Shown here: positions 10,601 to 17,441 of the stretch, in pieces
How the letters are laid out: each line of letters opens with the position of its first letter
Numbering within the stretch: the stretch's first letter is position 1
Assembly (NCBI GenBank): GCA_021414005.1
Contig: JAIOPH010000031.1
Location: 47,973 to 111,972, forward strand
Reading direction: 5' to 3'
Length of the DNA stretch: 64,000 nt
DNA from: Chthoniobacter sp.
GTDB lineage: Bacteria; Verrucomicrobiota; Verrucomicrobiia; Chthoniobacterales; Chthoniobacteraceae
Position numbers and translations under genes: made by a program
Notes under the pieces: model-generated
Seen by the model: the letters and a program-made list of their open reading frames with translations, nothing else
Told to the model about the DNA's origin: nothing
Database searches by the model: none

Positions 10601-10787
10601 GGCCCCGATTCTGGAGGCCAGCCACACCGCGCTGCTCGCGCACTACACGCAGACTCCCGCCGACACCACTGCGCTGCTTTCTTTCGGCGAAAGCAAAGCC
10701 GACCCCGCGCTCCCGCCGCCACAGCTCGCCGCCTGGACCATGGTTGCCAGCCAGCTCATGAACCTCGACGAAACGCTCAACAAATAA
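7626..10787 (+). CDS. PSD1/DUF1549-DUF1553 protein with cytochrome-c and LamG domains
   Basis: Encodes 1053 residues. The start at 7626 gives a signal peptide (MMIRSIHTLALALTIGAAAQ). Domains in order: a planctomycete-type cytochrome C domain with haem motif CFHCH (residues 40-44); DUF1549 containing LPPAPQELEAF and a second CxxCH (NCAVCH); a concanavalin/LamG-like insert around residues 460-640; and the C-terminal DUF1553 with NRFWQEIFGTGLV and NRERTNTPLQALVTLND. Such proteins are a hallmark of Planctomycetota and Verrucomicrobiota. They are exported and are thought to take part in periplasmic polysaccharide or sulfated-sugar processing with redox activity, although the reaction is unproven. 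The downstream DUF1501 gene follows after 6 bp, forming the standard two-gene operon. Confidence 0.95.
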   Translation: MMIRSIHTLALALTIGAAAQAADDRVVFNRDVRPILGEYCFHCHGPDPAARKEGLRFDREEGFFGQREDGGPTVVKGHPEKSSLYERITATDPDDIMPPRKEHKKLKPEEIATLKKWIEQGAEWQAHWAFIPPVQAAMPAGAAHPVDAFVRERLTAAGLKPSPETDRRTLARRVTLDLTGLPPAPQELEAFVSDAAPNAYEKLVDKLLASPRYGEHRARYWMDAARYGDTHGLHFDNYREIWPYREWVINAFNRNQRFDEFTVEQIGGDLLPKPTREQLIATGFHRCNITTSEGGTIPEENLANYAKDRVETTSWVWLGLTSNCAVCHDHKFDPITQKDFYSMTAFFRNTTQAHEDRNARDTAPVLAVPVGEDAKRWEAIPKEMAAADGKIEKRKKTMAADFETWQAAAKVKDVERAAQAGALLARIPLDEGSGVVAKGVVAGQAQTFKLPEAIAWKADGKNGPAAQVGEGTSIELGELGDFEKDQAFTAMAWCFRPAESNAPGSIIARMDKSDGFRGWDIFSDKNEIAVHLVSKWQDNALKVVTTDGAGKPGPWMHVAVTYDGSGKGQGVQIFVNGRLRKMKVDTDKLSGSIRTKLPFMVGRRGGGGEVFTGAVQDVELYSGVLPPKQLLALAELPELRPILAKAAAERTPEEKQRLLAFYSADDPQTSELQGRIAALEKEKADIQKRSPITHIQMERANSQPMARLLVRGQYDQPKDELKPGVIAALHPMPEGAPANRLGLAQWLVAKENPLTARVTVNRFWQEIFGTGLVKSAADFGIMSEPPSHPALLDWLAVDFRDHGWDVKRLMRLLVTSETYKQSAATTKEVLARDPDNRLLSRGPRFRMDAEMVRDYALAASGLLSPKIGGPSVRPYQPPGVWEAVAMPESNTRIYKPDTGEALYRRSLYTFWKRSAPPASLEVFNAPSRENCAVNRERTNTPLQALVTLNDPQYVEAARNLAQAALQAAPSDPKATLDFMARRVLCRPLRSTEAPILEASHTALLAHYTQTPADTTALLSFGESKADPALPPPQLAAWTMVASQLMNLDETLNK

Positions 10788-10793
10788 CTGCGC

Positions 10794-12245
10794 ATGAACC
10801 CGCTCACCGAATTCGCCAACCTCCAGACGCGCCGCCAGTTTTTTGCCAATGGCACCAACGCCCTCGGCATGGCCGCGCTCGCCACGCTGCTCGGGCACGA
10901 CGCCCGCGCGGAGCCGACGCATCCCTCTCAGACGGCGCTCCAGTTTGCGCCGAAGGCGAAGCGCGTGATCTACCTGCACATGGTTGGCGGGCCGTCGCAG
11001 ATGGACCTCTTCGACTACAAGCCGGAGATGGAAAAAATGTACGACAAGGATCTGCCCGACAGCATCCGCAAAGGGCAGCGCCTCACGACGATGACCTCCA
11101 AGCAGGCGCGCTTTCCCATCGCGCCGTCGAAATACAAATTCGCGCAATACGGCCAGAACGGCATGTGGATGAATGCGGAGCTGCTCCCGTGGTTTTCGAA
11201 ATGCGTGGACGATGTCGCCTTCATCCGCTCGATGCACACGGAGGCGATCAACCACGAGCCGGCGATCACCATGATGCAGAGCGGCAACCAACTCGCCGGC
11301 CGCCCATGCCTCGGCTCGTGGGCCAGCTACGGCCTCGGCTCCGCGAACCAGGATTTGCCGACCTTCGTCGTCCTCGTCGCCGAGCCGACCAACCGCGAGC
11401 AACTCCAGGCCATCTCCGGCAAACTCTGGACCAGCGGCTTTCTCCCCGGTCAGCACGCGGGCGTCGCCTTTCGCAGCAAAGGCGACCCGATCCTTTACAT
11501 CAACAACCCGCCCGGCGTGACCACCGACGTGCGCCGCAACACCCTCGACGGCATCCGCGCGCTCAACGAGCAGAACGCCACGCTCGTCGGCGACCCGGAA
11601 GTCCACACGCGCATCGCGCAGTACGAAATGGCCTTTCGCATGCAGGCCAGCGTGCCGGACCTCACCGACTTCAGCAGCGAGCCGGAGTCCACATGGAATC
11701 TCTACGGCCCCGCGGCAAAAAAGCCCGGCACCTTTGCCAACAGCGTCCTCCTCGCGCGGCGTCTCGCGGAGCGCGGCGTGCGGTTCACCCAGATCTATCA
11801 CAACAACTGGGACCACCACTCCAACGTCGGCGGCCGCATGCCCGACCAATGCCGCGACATCGACCAGCCGTGCTTCGGCCTGCTGCAAGACTTGAAACAG
11901 CGCGGCCTGCTCGACGACACCCTCGTCCTCTGGGGCGGCGAGTTTGGCCGCACCATCTACAGCCAGGGCGGACTCTCGAAGACCAACTACGGCCGAGATC
12001 ATCACCCGCGCTGCTTCACCATGTGGGCCGCGGGCGGCGGCATCAAAGGCGGCGTGGTTTATGGCGCGACCGACGACTTCAGCTACAACATCGTCGAGAA
12101 CCCCGTCCACGTGCGAGACCTCCACGCCACGCTGCTCCAGCTCCTCGGCTTCGACCACCAGCGCCTCTCGTTCAAATGGCAGGGCCTCGATGCCCGCCTC
12201 ACCGGTGTGGAACCGGCGAAGGTCGTGAAGGAACTGCTGGCGTAG
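10794..12245 (+). CDS. DUF1501 (sulfatase-like fold) exported protein
   Basis: Encodes 483 residues. Hallmarks are the N-terminal TRRQFFANGTNALGMAAL twin-arginine-like leader, YLHMVGGPSQMDLFDYKP, the internal DHHSNV and the GGEFGRT / GRDHHP region near the C-terminus. DUF1501 belongs to the alkaline phosphatase/sulfatase-like superfamily. It is almost always paired with a PSD1 protein, as here, with only 6 bp between stop and ATG, so co-transcription and a shared periplasmic role are likely. The substrate is unknown. The protein ends 12 bp from the stop of the convergent small gene. Confidence 0.95.
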   Translation: MNPLTEFANLQTRRQFFANGTNALGMAALATLLGHDARAEPTHPSQTALQFAPKAKRVIYLHMVGGPSQMDLFDYKPEMEKMYDKDLPDSIRKGQRLTTMTSKQARFPIAPSKYKFAQYGQNGMWMNAELLPWFSKCVDDVAFIRSMHTEAINHEPAITMMQSGNQLAGRPCLGSWASYGLGSANQDLPTFVVLVAEPTNREQLQAISGKLWTSGFLPGQHAGVAFRSKGDPILYINNPPGVTTDVRRNTLDGIRALNEQNATLVGDPEVHTRIAQYEMAFRMQASVPDLTDFSSEPESTWNLYGPAAKKPGTFANSVLLARRLAERGVRFTQIYHNNWDHHSNVGGRMPDQCRDIDQPCFGLLQDLKQRGLLDDTLVLWGGEFGRTIYSQGGLSKTNYGRDHHPRCFTMWAAGGGIKGGVVYGATDDFSYNIVENPVHVRDLHATLLQLLGFDHQRLSFKWQGLDARLTGVEPAKVVKELLA

Positions 12246-12256
12246 CCTCTGGCGAC

Positions 12257-12640
12257 TTAGTCGCGCTGGATGAGAGTGATCGGCGCGCGGGTTGCCGAGG
12301 CCTCGGCCTCCCGCGATCCATATTCGTAAGTGGGAGCCTTTGCCCCGTACTCATAGGTCGGCACGGGTTGTCCGTATTCGAGACCTTCCGGCGGGGGAAG
12401 CGGAGCGGGACGTCTGGTTTGCTCGATAAGGTGGAGCTTGGTGAAATTTTCGTGCGTTTTGAGAAGGTGCTGCTGATTCGTAGCGCGGGAGTGGGCGGCG
12501 AGAAGCTGATGCTGCCTGGCGGCGGCCGCGCGCTGTTGCAAGGCCGCTTGGTTATTGGGCTTGGCCGATGCCGGCTCGGCGGAAGCGCAGAATGCGAGGC
12601 TCAAGAGGAGGGCGGCACCGAGCAGCGGGGCAGGTTTCAT
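12257..12640 (-). CDS. small exported protein with YEYG repeats, unknown
   Basis: Encodes 127 residues. It begins with a convincing signal peptide (MKPAPLLGAALLLSLAFCAS, then AEPASA). The mature part is rich in Ala, Gln and His in a probable helix (~30-75) followed by a proline-rich tail with two copies of PTYEYG (around residues 93-108). No known family is recognised. The same tail on the DNA shows two near-identical repeats (around 12320-12355). A periplasmic or surface location is inferred. It faces the DUF1501 gene and is separated by 55 bp from the MFS operon on the same strand. Confidence 0.6.
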   Translation of the reverse strand: MKPAPLLGAALLLSLAFCASAEPASAKPNNQAALQQRAAAARQHQLLAAHSRATNQQHLLKTHENFTKLHLIEQTRRPAPLPPPEGLEYGQPVPTYEYGAKAPTYEYGSREAEASATRAPITLIQRD

Positions 12641-12695
12641 AGTCTGAATCTAGGCGTGAAACGATGGGTCTCAACGGCTCTTTTTCCAGGCGGGC

Positions 12696-14003
12696 CTAGC
12701 CTTCCGGGATCGCGTCGGCTTCGGAAGTGGCCGGCTTTCCCGGTGCGACGAGGAGGATGAAAATCGTGGCGAGCGCGAGGATGCCGGCGCTGGCGAAGAA
12801 GGCGGTGCGGGCGTAGTCGGCGGGGGGATTGGTTGCGTGGATGAGGCCGAAGCCGATCATGGGGCCGAGGAACCGGCCGAGGCTGCCGGCGCTTTGCATG
12901 AGCCCGAGGAGTCGGCCCTGGCAGTGGGCGTCGGTACTGCGCGAGGCGAGGCCGTTGAGGGTGGGAGTGACGAAGCTGTTGCCGAGCGAGATGCCGAAGC
13001 ACACGGCGAGGAGCACGCCGAGCGAGTGGGTGAAAGGCAGCGCCGCCATGCTGAGCGCGAGCACCACCGCGCCAATGACGGCGAGCTGCTTTTCGATGGG
13101 CCTTTTCAACAACCGGCGGAGCAGGCCGCCCTGGAAAAGCACGCCGAGCAATCCCACGTAGGCGAGGATATAGCCGACCTGCGCGGTGTCGTAGCCAAAG
13201 CGCTTTTCGCAATAGAGCGCGAAGAGCGCGGTCATGATCGAGAAGCCCGTCACAGACGCGAGCTGGCTGGCCAGGATCGCGGCGATCATGCCGGCGCGCC
13301 CGCCGTGAAAAACTTCGCCGATGGTGGCGCGGTGCCGGGCGCGCTCGCGGGATTCCGCGGTCAGCGTCTCGGGCAGGCGCAGCCAGACGAGCATGGCATT
13401 GAGCAACGCGAGCCCGGCAGCGAAATAGAACGGCGTCGCGAGCCCGAAGTGTTTGCTCAGCACGCCGCCGATGGCCGGCCCCAGCATGAAACCGAGGCCG
13501 AACGCCGCGCCGACGAGTCCCATGTTGCGCGAGCGGTTTTCCTTCGTCGTCACGTCGGCGATGCAGGCCATCGCGGTGGAAATGTTGCCCCCGCTCGCGC
13601 CGTCAATGATGCGTCCGAGGATGAGCATCCAGACCGTCGTCGCCGCGCCCAGGACGACGAACCCGACCGCGGTGCCGAGGATGCTGACGACGAGGACCGG
13701 CTTGCGTCCGATGCGGTCGCTCCATTTGCCGAAAAGCGGCGAGCAGACGAGCTGGAGCAGCGAGTAGATGCCGACGATCCAGGCGAGCTGGCTTTCCGTC
13801 GCACCGATGCGCGAGCCCTCGGCGTAGAGCGGCAGCACCGGGATGACGATGCCGAAGCCCAGCATGTCGATGAAGAGCGTGAGAAAAATGAGGCCGAGCG
13901 GCGAGCGCGCGGACGAGGAAGCGGTGGAGTTTTCCAAAGGAGCCGGATGAAAAGCGCGCGGGCGGGAAAGGGGAAGGGGAAAGTCGGGGCGACCGCGCCT
14001 CAA
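12696..14003 (-). CDS. MFS drug-efflux transporter of the TetA-like DHA1 type
   Basis: Encodes up to 435 residues with 12 predicted membrane helices. Helix 1 reads LIFLTLFIDMLGFGIVIPVL, followed by the MFS motif A in the loop after helix 2 (GKWSDRIGRKPVL), and motif C-like LGPAIGGVL in helix 5. These are typical of TetA-like proton-coupled antiporters, which export small hydrophobic compounds. The start is a TTG at 14003 that shares bases with the stop of the upstream 49-aa gene (TTGA). This coupling and an upstream GGGAAG support it, although a second TTG at 13937 closer to helix 1 is possible. The cargo is unknown. It is the last gene of a three-gene overlapping operon. Confidence 0.88.
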   Translation of the reverse strand: MRRGRPDFPLPLSRPRAFHPAPLENSTASSSARSPLGLIFLTLFIDMLGFGIVIPVLPLYAEGSRIGATESQLAWIVGIYSLLQLVCSPLFGKWSDRIGRKPVLVVSILGTAVGFVVLGAATTVWMLILGRIIDGASGGNISTAMACIADVTTKENRSRNMGLVGAAFGLGFMLGPAIGGVLSKHFGLATPFYFAAGLALLNAMLVWLRLPETLTAESRERARHRATIGEVFHGGRAGMIAAILASQLASVTGFSIMTALFALYCEKRFGYDTAQVGYILAYVGLLGVLFQGGLLRRLLKRPIEKQLAVIGAVVLALSMAALPFTHSLGVLLAVCFGISLGNSFVTPTLNGLASRSTDAHCQGRLLGLMQSAGSLGRFLGPMIGFGLIHATNPPADYARTAFFASAGILALATIFILLVAPGKPATSEADAIPEG

Positions 14004-14149
14004 TTTCGCTTCCCGTTCGGCTCGGGTGCCGGTTCCGACGCGGCTTTCGCGGGCGGATGCCGCTGGCGGTAGTGCCGCACCGCAGCCCCGCCCACGAAGA
14101 CGAGAAGCACGGCGACCACGAGGACAATTTCGTCTTTGGTCAGCCTCAT
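14000..14149 (-). CDS. 49-residue single-span membrane peptide
   Basis: A small frame starting MRLTKDEIVLVVAVLLVFVG and ending APEPNGKRN. It has one hydrophobic helix (residues ~8-24) and a short Pro/Ala-rich tail. It is supported by position: its ATG overlaps the stop of the KTSC gene in an ATGA and its TGA overlaps the TTG of the MFS gene. That is strong evidence that it is translated as part of this operon. The family is unknown. It could be an accessory subunit of the exporter or simply a conserved leader. Confidence 0.65.
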   Translation of the reverse strand: MRLTKDEIVLVVAVLLVFVGGAAVRHYRQRHPPAKAASEPAPEPNGKRN

Positions 14150-14475
14150 GGGGCAGCGGCGCGGAGGCGCTGGAATTCGTAGCGACCGCGGATGGACTGC
14201 GCGAAGTAACGGCCTTTCGACGGCGCTTTCCTCAGCTCTTCAAAAACCGTGGCTGGCACGGAGAGGTAGCGGTAACTCGCGCCGGAGCGGAACTCGATCT
14301 CCAGCGTTCGCGCGGCGTGATCGTAGCCGACGCTGAGCAGGCTGCTCGATTCCACGGGCACCCGCTCGACGCCCGCCGGGGCGGCAGCGACCGGCGGTCC
14401 CGCGAAAAGCCACGCGAGTGCTGCCGCCAGCAGCAGCAGCGAACCGTGAGCGCTTCGTCCGGAGGGGAGCCACAT
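14146..14475 (-). CDS. exported KTSC-domain protein
   Basis: Encodes 109 residues. An N-terminal hydrophobic segment (GSLLLLAAALAWLFAG) serves as a signal peptide or anchor. The rest is a KTSC domain: VESSSLLSVGYDHAARTLEI, then a SGASYRYLSVP strand and SKGRYFAQSIRGRYEF. The domain is named after lysyl-tRNA-synthetase-associated copies and is found alone in many bacteria, with a proposed nucleic-acid or ligand-binding role that is not established. It is the first gene of the operon with the 49-aa peptide and MFS exporter. The ATG at 14475 is 130 bp from the divergent sucA start. Confidence 0.85.
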   Translation of the reverse strand: MWLPSGRSAHGSLLLLAAALAWLFAGPPVAAAPAGVERVPVESSSLLSVGYDHAARTLEIEFRSGASYRYLSVPATVFEELRKAPSKGRYFAQSIRGRYEFQRLRAAAP

Positions 14476-14604
14476 GCGGCGAGCACACCTGCTTTAGGGT
14501 CGAAGCGCGAGCGAATTTTCACGGCAAGCTCCCGTCAGGGTCCGGCGGAAATTCCTTTGGACGGCGGGGGAGCACCGTCTAGTTTGCCGCCCAATTTTTC
14601 CAGT

Positions 14605-17343
14605 ATGGCCACTTCGTTTGCGAACCGCTTCAACGCTGATCTTCTCGACCAAAACTATGCCAACTGGCGGCTCGATCCGGCGTCGGTGGATGCGACCTGG
14701 CAGGCGTTTTTCGAGGGCTTTGAACTCGGCTCGGTAAGGCCGCAAAACGGCGCAGTACCGGCGGCGAAAGACGCACCCGAAGATCCGCTCCAGCCGCGGG
14801 TGGATGGCCTCGTGTATGCCTACCGCACGCTCGGCCACACCATCGCGAACCTCGATCCGCTGGCCCATGAAATCCCGCAGAATCCGCTGCTGAGCCTGCG
14901 CGAGCTGGGCTTCAGCGAAAAAGACCTGGAGCTGCCGGTGAGCACGAAATACTTCCTCGGCGGCCAGCGGATGAAGCTGCGCGAGATGATCGCGGCGCTG
15001 CAACGAATCTACTGCGGGACAATCGGCGCGGAGTTCATGCACATCCAGAATCCGCGCGTCCGGAACTGGCTGCGTGACAAGATCGAAAACCGTCCGCCGG
15101 AATCGGCCCTGCCGACGGAAGTGCAGCGGCGTATCCTGCGGGAGCTGGCGAAAGTCGAGAGCTTCGAGAATTTCCTGCACACGAAATACCAGGGGCAGAA
15201 ACGCTTTTCGCTCGAAGGCGGCGAGTCGCTCATCACCGCGCTTTACGGCCTGCTCGACAACTGCCGGGCGCGCGGAGTGGAGGAAATCTGCATGGGCATG
15301 GCGCACCGCGGGCGGCTCTCGGTGATCGCGGAGTTTCTGCGCAAGCCGTTCAAGGTGATGTTCGCGGAGTTTTCCGAAAACTACCTGCCGAACACCGCGG
15401 CGGGCGACGGCGACGTGAAATACCACCTCGGCTACGTGGTCACACGCAAGCCGAAGACCGGTGGCGAAGTGGTCGTGCGGCTCTCCGCGAATCCGAGCCA
15501 CCTCGAGGCCGTGAACCCCGTGGTCATGGGCATGACGCGGGCGCGGCAGCGCATTCTCCAGGACACCGAGGAGCGGGCGAAAGTGCTGCCGGTGCTGATT
15601 CACGGCGACGCGGCCTTTGCAGGGCAGGGCGTGGTGGCGGAGACGCTCAATATGTCGCAGCTCCAGGGTTATCGGATCGGCGGCACCATCCACCTCATCG
15701 TGAACAACCAGATCGGCTTCACCACGCTGCCTGCCGACGCACGCTCCACGCAGTATTGCACGGACGTGGCGAAGATGATCGAGGCGCCGATCTTCCATGT
15801 GAACGGCGACGATCCGCTGGCCGTGCGCTTTGTCTCCGAGCTGGCGCTGGAGTTTCGCCAGACCTTCAAGCGCGACGTGTGCATCGACATTTTTTGTTAC
15901 CGCCGCCACGGGCACAACGAGGCCGATGATCCCGTCTCCACGCAGCCCACGATGTATCGCGACATCCACACGCATCCGAGCGTGGGCACGCTGCTGAAAA
16001 AGCGGCTTCTCGAAAGCGGCGTCCTCAGTGCCGAGGACGCGGCGGCTTTGGAAAAGGAGATGGCCGAGCGGCACACCAAGGCGCTCGCGATCGTCAAGGC
16101 CGCGGAGAAGGACGAGACGATCAACAGCTTCACGGAATCCACCGCCGCGCCGCAGCCACCCTACTCGCACGCGCCGGTGAAAACCGCGGTGGCGAAAAGG
16201 GATCTCGCGAAGGTGGTGAAAGCGCTCACGACCGTGCCCGAGGGCTTCGCCATTCAGCCCAAGCTAAAAAGTTTCCTCCTCGATAAACGCGCCAAGGCGT
16301 GGGCGAACGGCGGGCCTTTCGACTGGGCCTATGCCGAGTCGCTGGCCATGGGTTCGCTGCTCATGGAGGGCATCCCCGTGCGGCTCAGCGGGCAGGACTG
16401 CCGGCGCGGCACCTTCAGCCAGCGCAACTCGTATCTCTACGATCAGGAAACGCGCGAACGCTGGTGCCTGCTCAAGCACATCACCGATGACCAGGCACGC
16501 ATCTGCATCTACAACTCGCTGCTCAGCGAGGCCGGCGTGCTCGGCTTCGACTACGGCTACTCGCTGAACTACCCGGACATGCTCTGCATGTGGGAGGCGC
16601 AGTTCGGCGACTTCGCCAACGGCGCGCAGGTCATCATCGACCAGTTCATCGCCTCGGCGGAATCCAAGTGGCAGCGCCCGAGCGGCCTCGTGCTGCTGCT
16701 CCCGCACGGCTACGAAGGCCAGGGGCCGGAACATTCCTCGGCGCGGCTCGAACGCTTTCTCCAGCTCTGCGCGGAGGACAACATTCAGGTCTGCAACCTC
16801 ACCACGCCCGCACAGTATTTCCACGTGCTCCGGCGGCAAATGAAGCGCGCTTTCAAAAAGCCGCTCATCCTGATGACGCCGAAAAGCATGCTCCGCCTCG
16901 AAGCCGCGGCGTCGAAGGTCGAGGATTTCACCGGCGACTGCTTCCACGAAATCCTCCCCGGCCCGCTCCCCGATAAGCCGGAGAAGGTCAAGCGCGTCAT
17001 TTTTTCCACCGGCAAAGTCTATTACGACCTCCTGAAATTCCGGGACGAGAACAAGATCGCCAACGTCGCCTTCATCCGCATCGAGCAGCTCTACCCGCTC
17101 GACGAAACGCAGCTTCTCGCCGAAGTGCGACGGTTCCCCAACGCCCGGACCTTCGTCTGGTGCCAGGAGGAATCGCAGAACATGGGCGCGTGGAATTTCA
17201 TCGGCTGGCAGCTCCGCCGCATGCTTGAAACCGCCGTCTGGTTCACCGGTCGCGCCGCCAGCGCCAGCCCCGCCGTCGGCTCCCTCGGCAACCACAAGCG
17301 CGAGCAAAAGCAGCTCATTCAGGACGCCTTCACGCTCGGGTAG
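14605..17343 (+). CDS. sucA: 2-oxoglutarate dehydrogenase E1 component
   Basis: Encodes 912 residues, close to the usual ~930 for E1o. It is the thiamine-diphosphate-dependent decarboxylase of the TCA-cycle 2-oxoglutarate dehydrogenase complex. It begins with the E1o N-terminal motif DLLDQNYANWRLDPASVDAT. Family hallmarks follow: MGMAHRGRLSVIAEFL, NPSHLEAVNPVVMG, IHGDAAFAGQGVVAET, NNQIGFTT and, C-terminally, SGQDCRRGTFSQRN and HGYEGQGPEHSSARLERFLQ. The in-frame upstream extension to 14026 is antisense to the KTSC operon and is not coding. The ATG at 14605 lacks a clear Shine-Dalgarno. Unusually, sucB (E2) and lpd are not adjacent; the next gene is an M48 peptidase. Confidence 0.97.
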   Translation: MATSFANRFNADLLDQNYANWRLDPASVDATWQAFFEGFELGSVRPQNGAVPAAKDAPEDPLQPRVDGLVYAYRTLGHTIANLDPLAHEIPQNPLLSLRELGFSEKDLELPVSTKYFLGGQRMKLREMIAALQRIYCGTIGAEFMHIQNPRVRNWLRDKIENRPPESALPTEVQRRILRELAKVESFENFLHTKYQGQKRFSLEGGESLITALYGLLDNCRARGVEEICMGMAHRGRLSVIAEFLRKPFKVMFAEFSENYLPNTAAGDGDVKYHLGYVVTRKPKTGGEVVVRLSANPSHLEAVNPVVMGMTRARQRILQDTEERAKVLPVLIHGDAAFAGQGVVAETLNMSQLQGYRIGGTIHLIVNNQIGFTTLPADARSTQYCTDVAKMIEAPIFHVNGDDPLAVRFVSELALEFRQTFKRDVCIDIFCYRRHGHNEADDPVSTQPTMYRDIHTHPSVGTLLKKRLLESGVLSAEDAAALEKEMAERHTKALAIVKAAEKDETINSFTESTAAPQPPYSHAPVKTAVAKRDLAKVVKALTTVPEGFAIQPKLKSFLLDKRAKAWANGGPFDWAYAESLAMGSLLMEGIPVRLSGQDCRRGTFSQRNSYLYDQETRERWCLLKHITDDQARICIYNSLLSEAGVLGFDYGYSLNYPDMLCMWEAQFGDFANGAQVIIDQFIASAESKWQRPSGLVLLLPHGYEGQGPEHSSARLERFLQLCAEDNIQVCNLTTPAQYFHVLRRQMKRAFKKPLILMTPKSMLRLEAAASKVEDFTGDCFHEILPGPLPDKPEKVKRVIFSTGKVYYDLLKFRDENKIANVAFIRIEQLYPLDETQLLAEVRRFPNARTFVWCQEESQNMGAWNFIGWQLRRMLETAVWFTGRAASASPAVGSLGNHKREQKQLIQDAFTLG

Positions 17344-17441
17344 GACGGATCAGGCCGCGCCCCAAAAGGCACAGGCGCAGCCATGACAAATCCCCGCAAG
17401 CGGCTTGTCCCCGCGTCGCCGTTTTGCTTCGCTGCTCCGTC

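Noticed and set aside
9612..12158. 848-codon frame opposite the PSD1/DUF1501 genes
   Set aside because: Antisense shadow caused by high third-position GC; no domain recognised.
14026..14604. N-terminal extension of sucA
   Set aside because: It is antisense to the KTSC and small-peptide genes and precedes the conserved E1o start.
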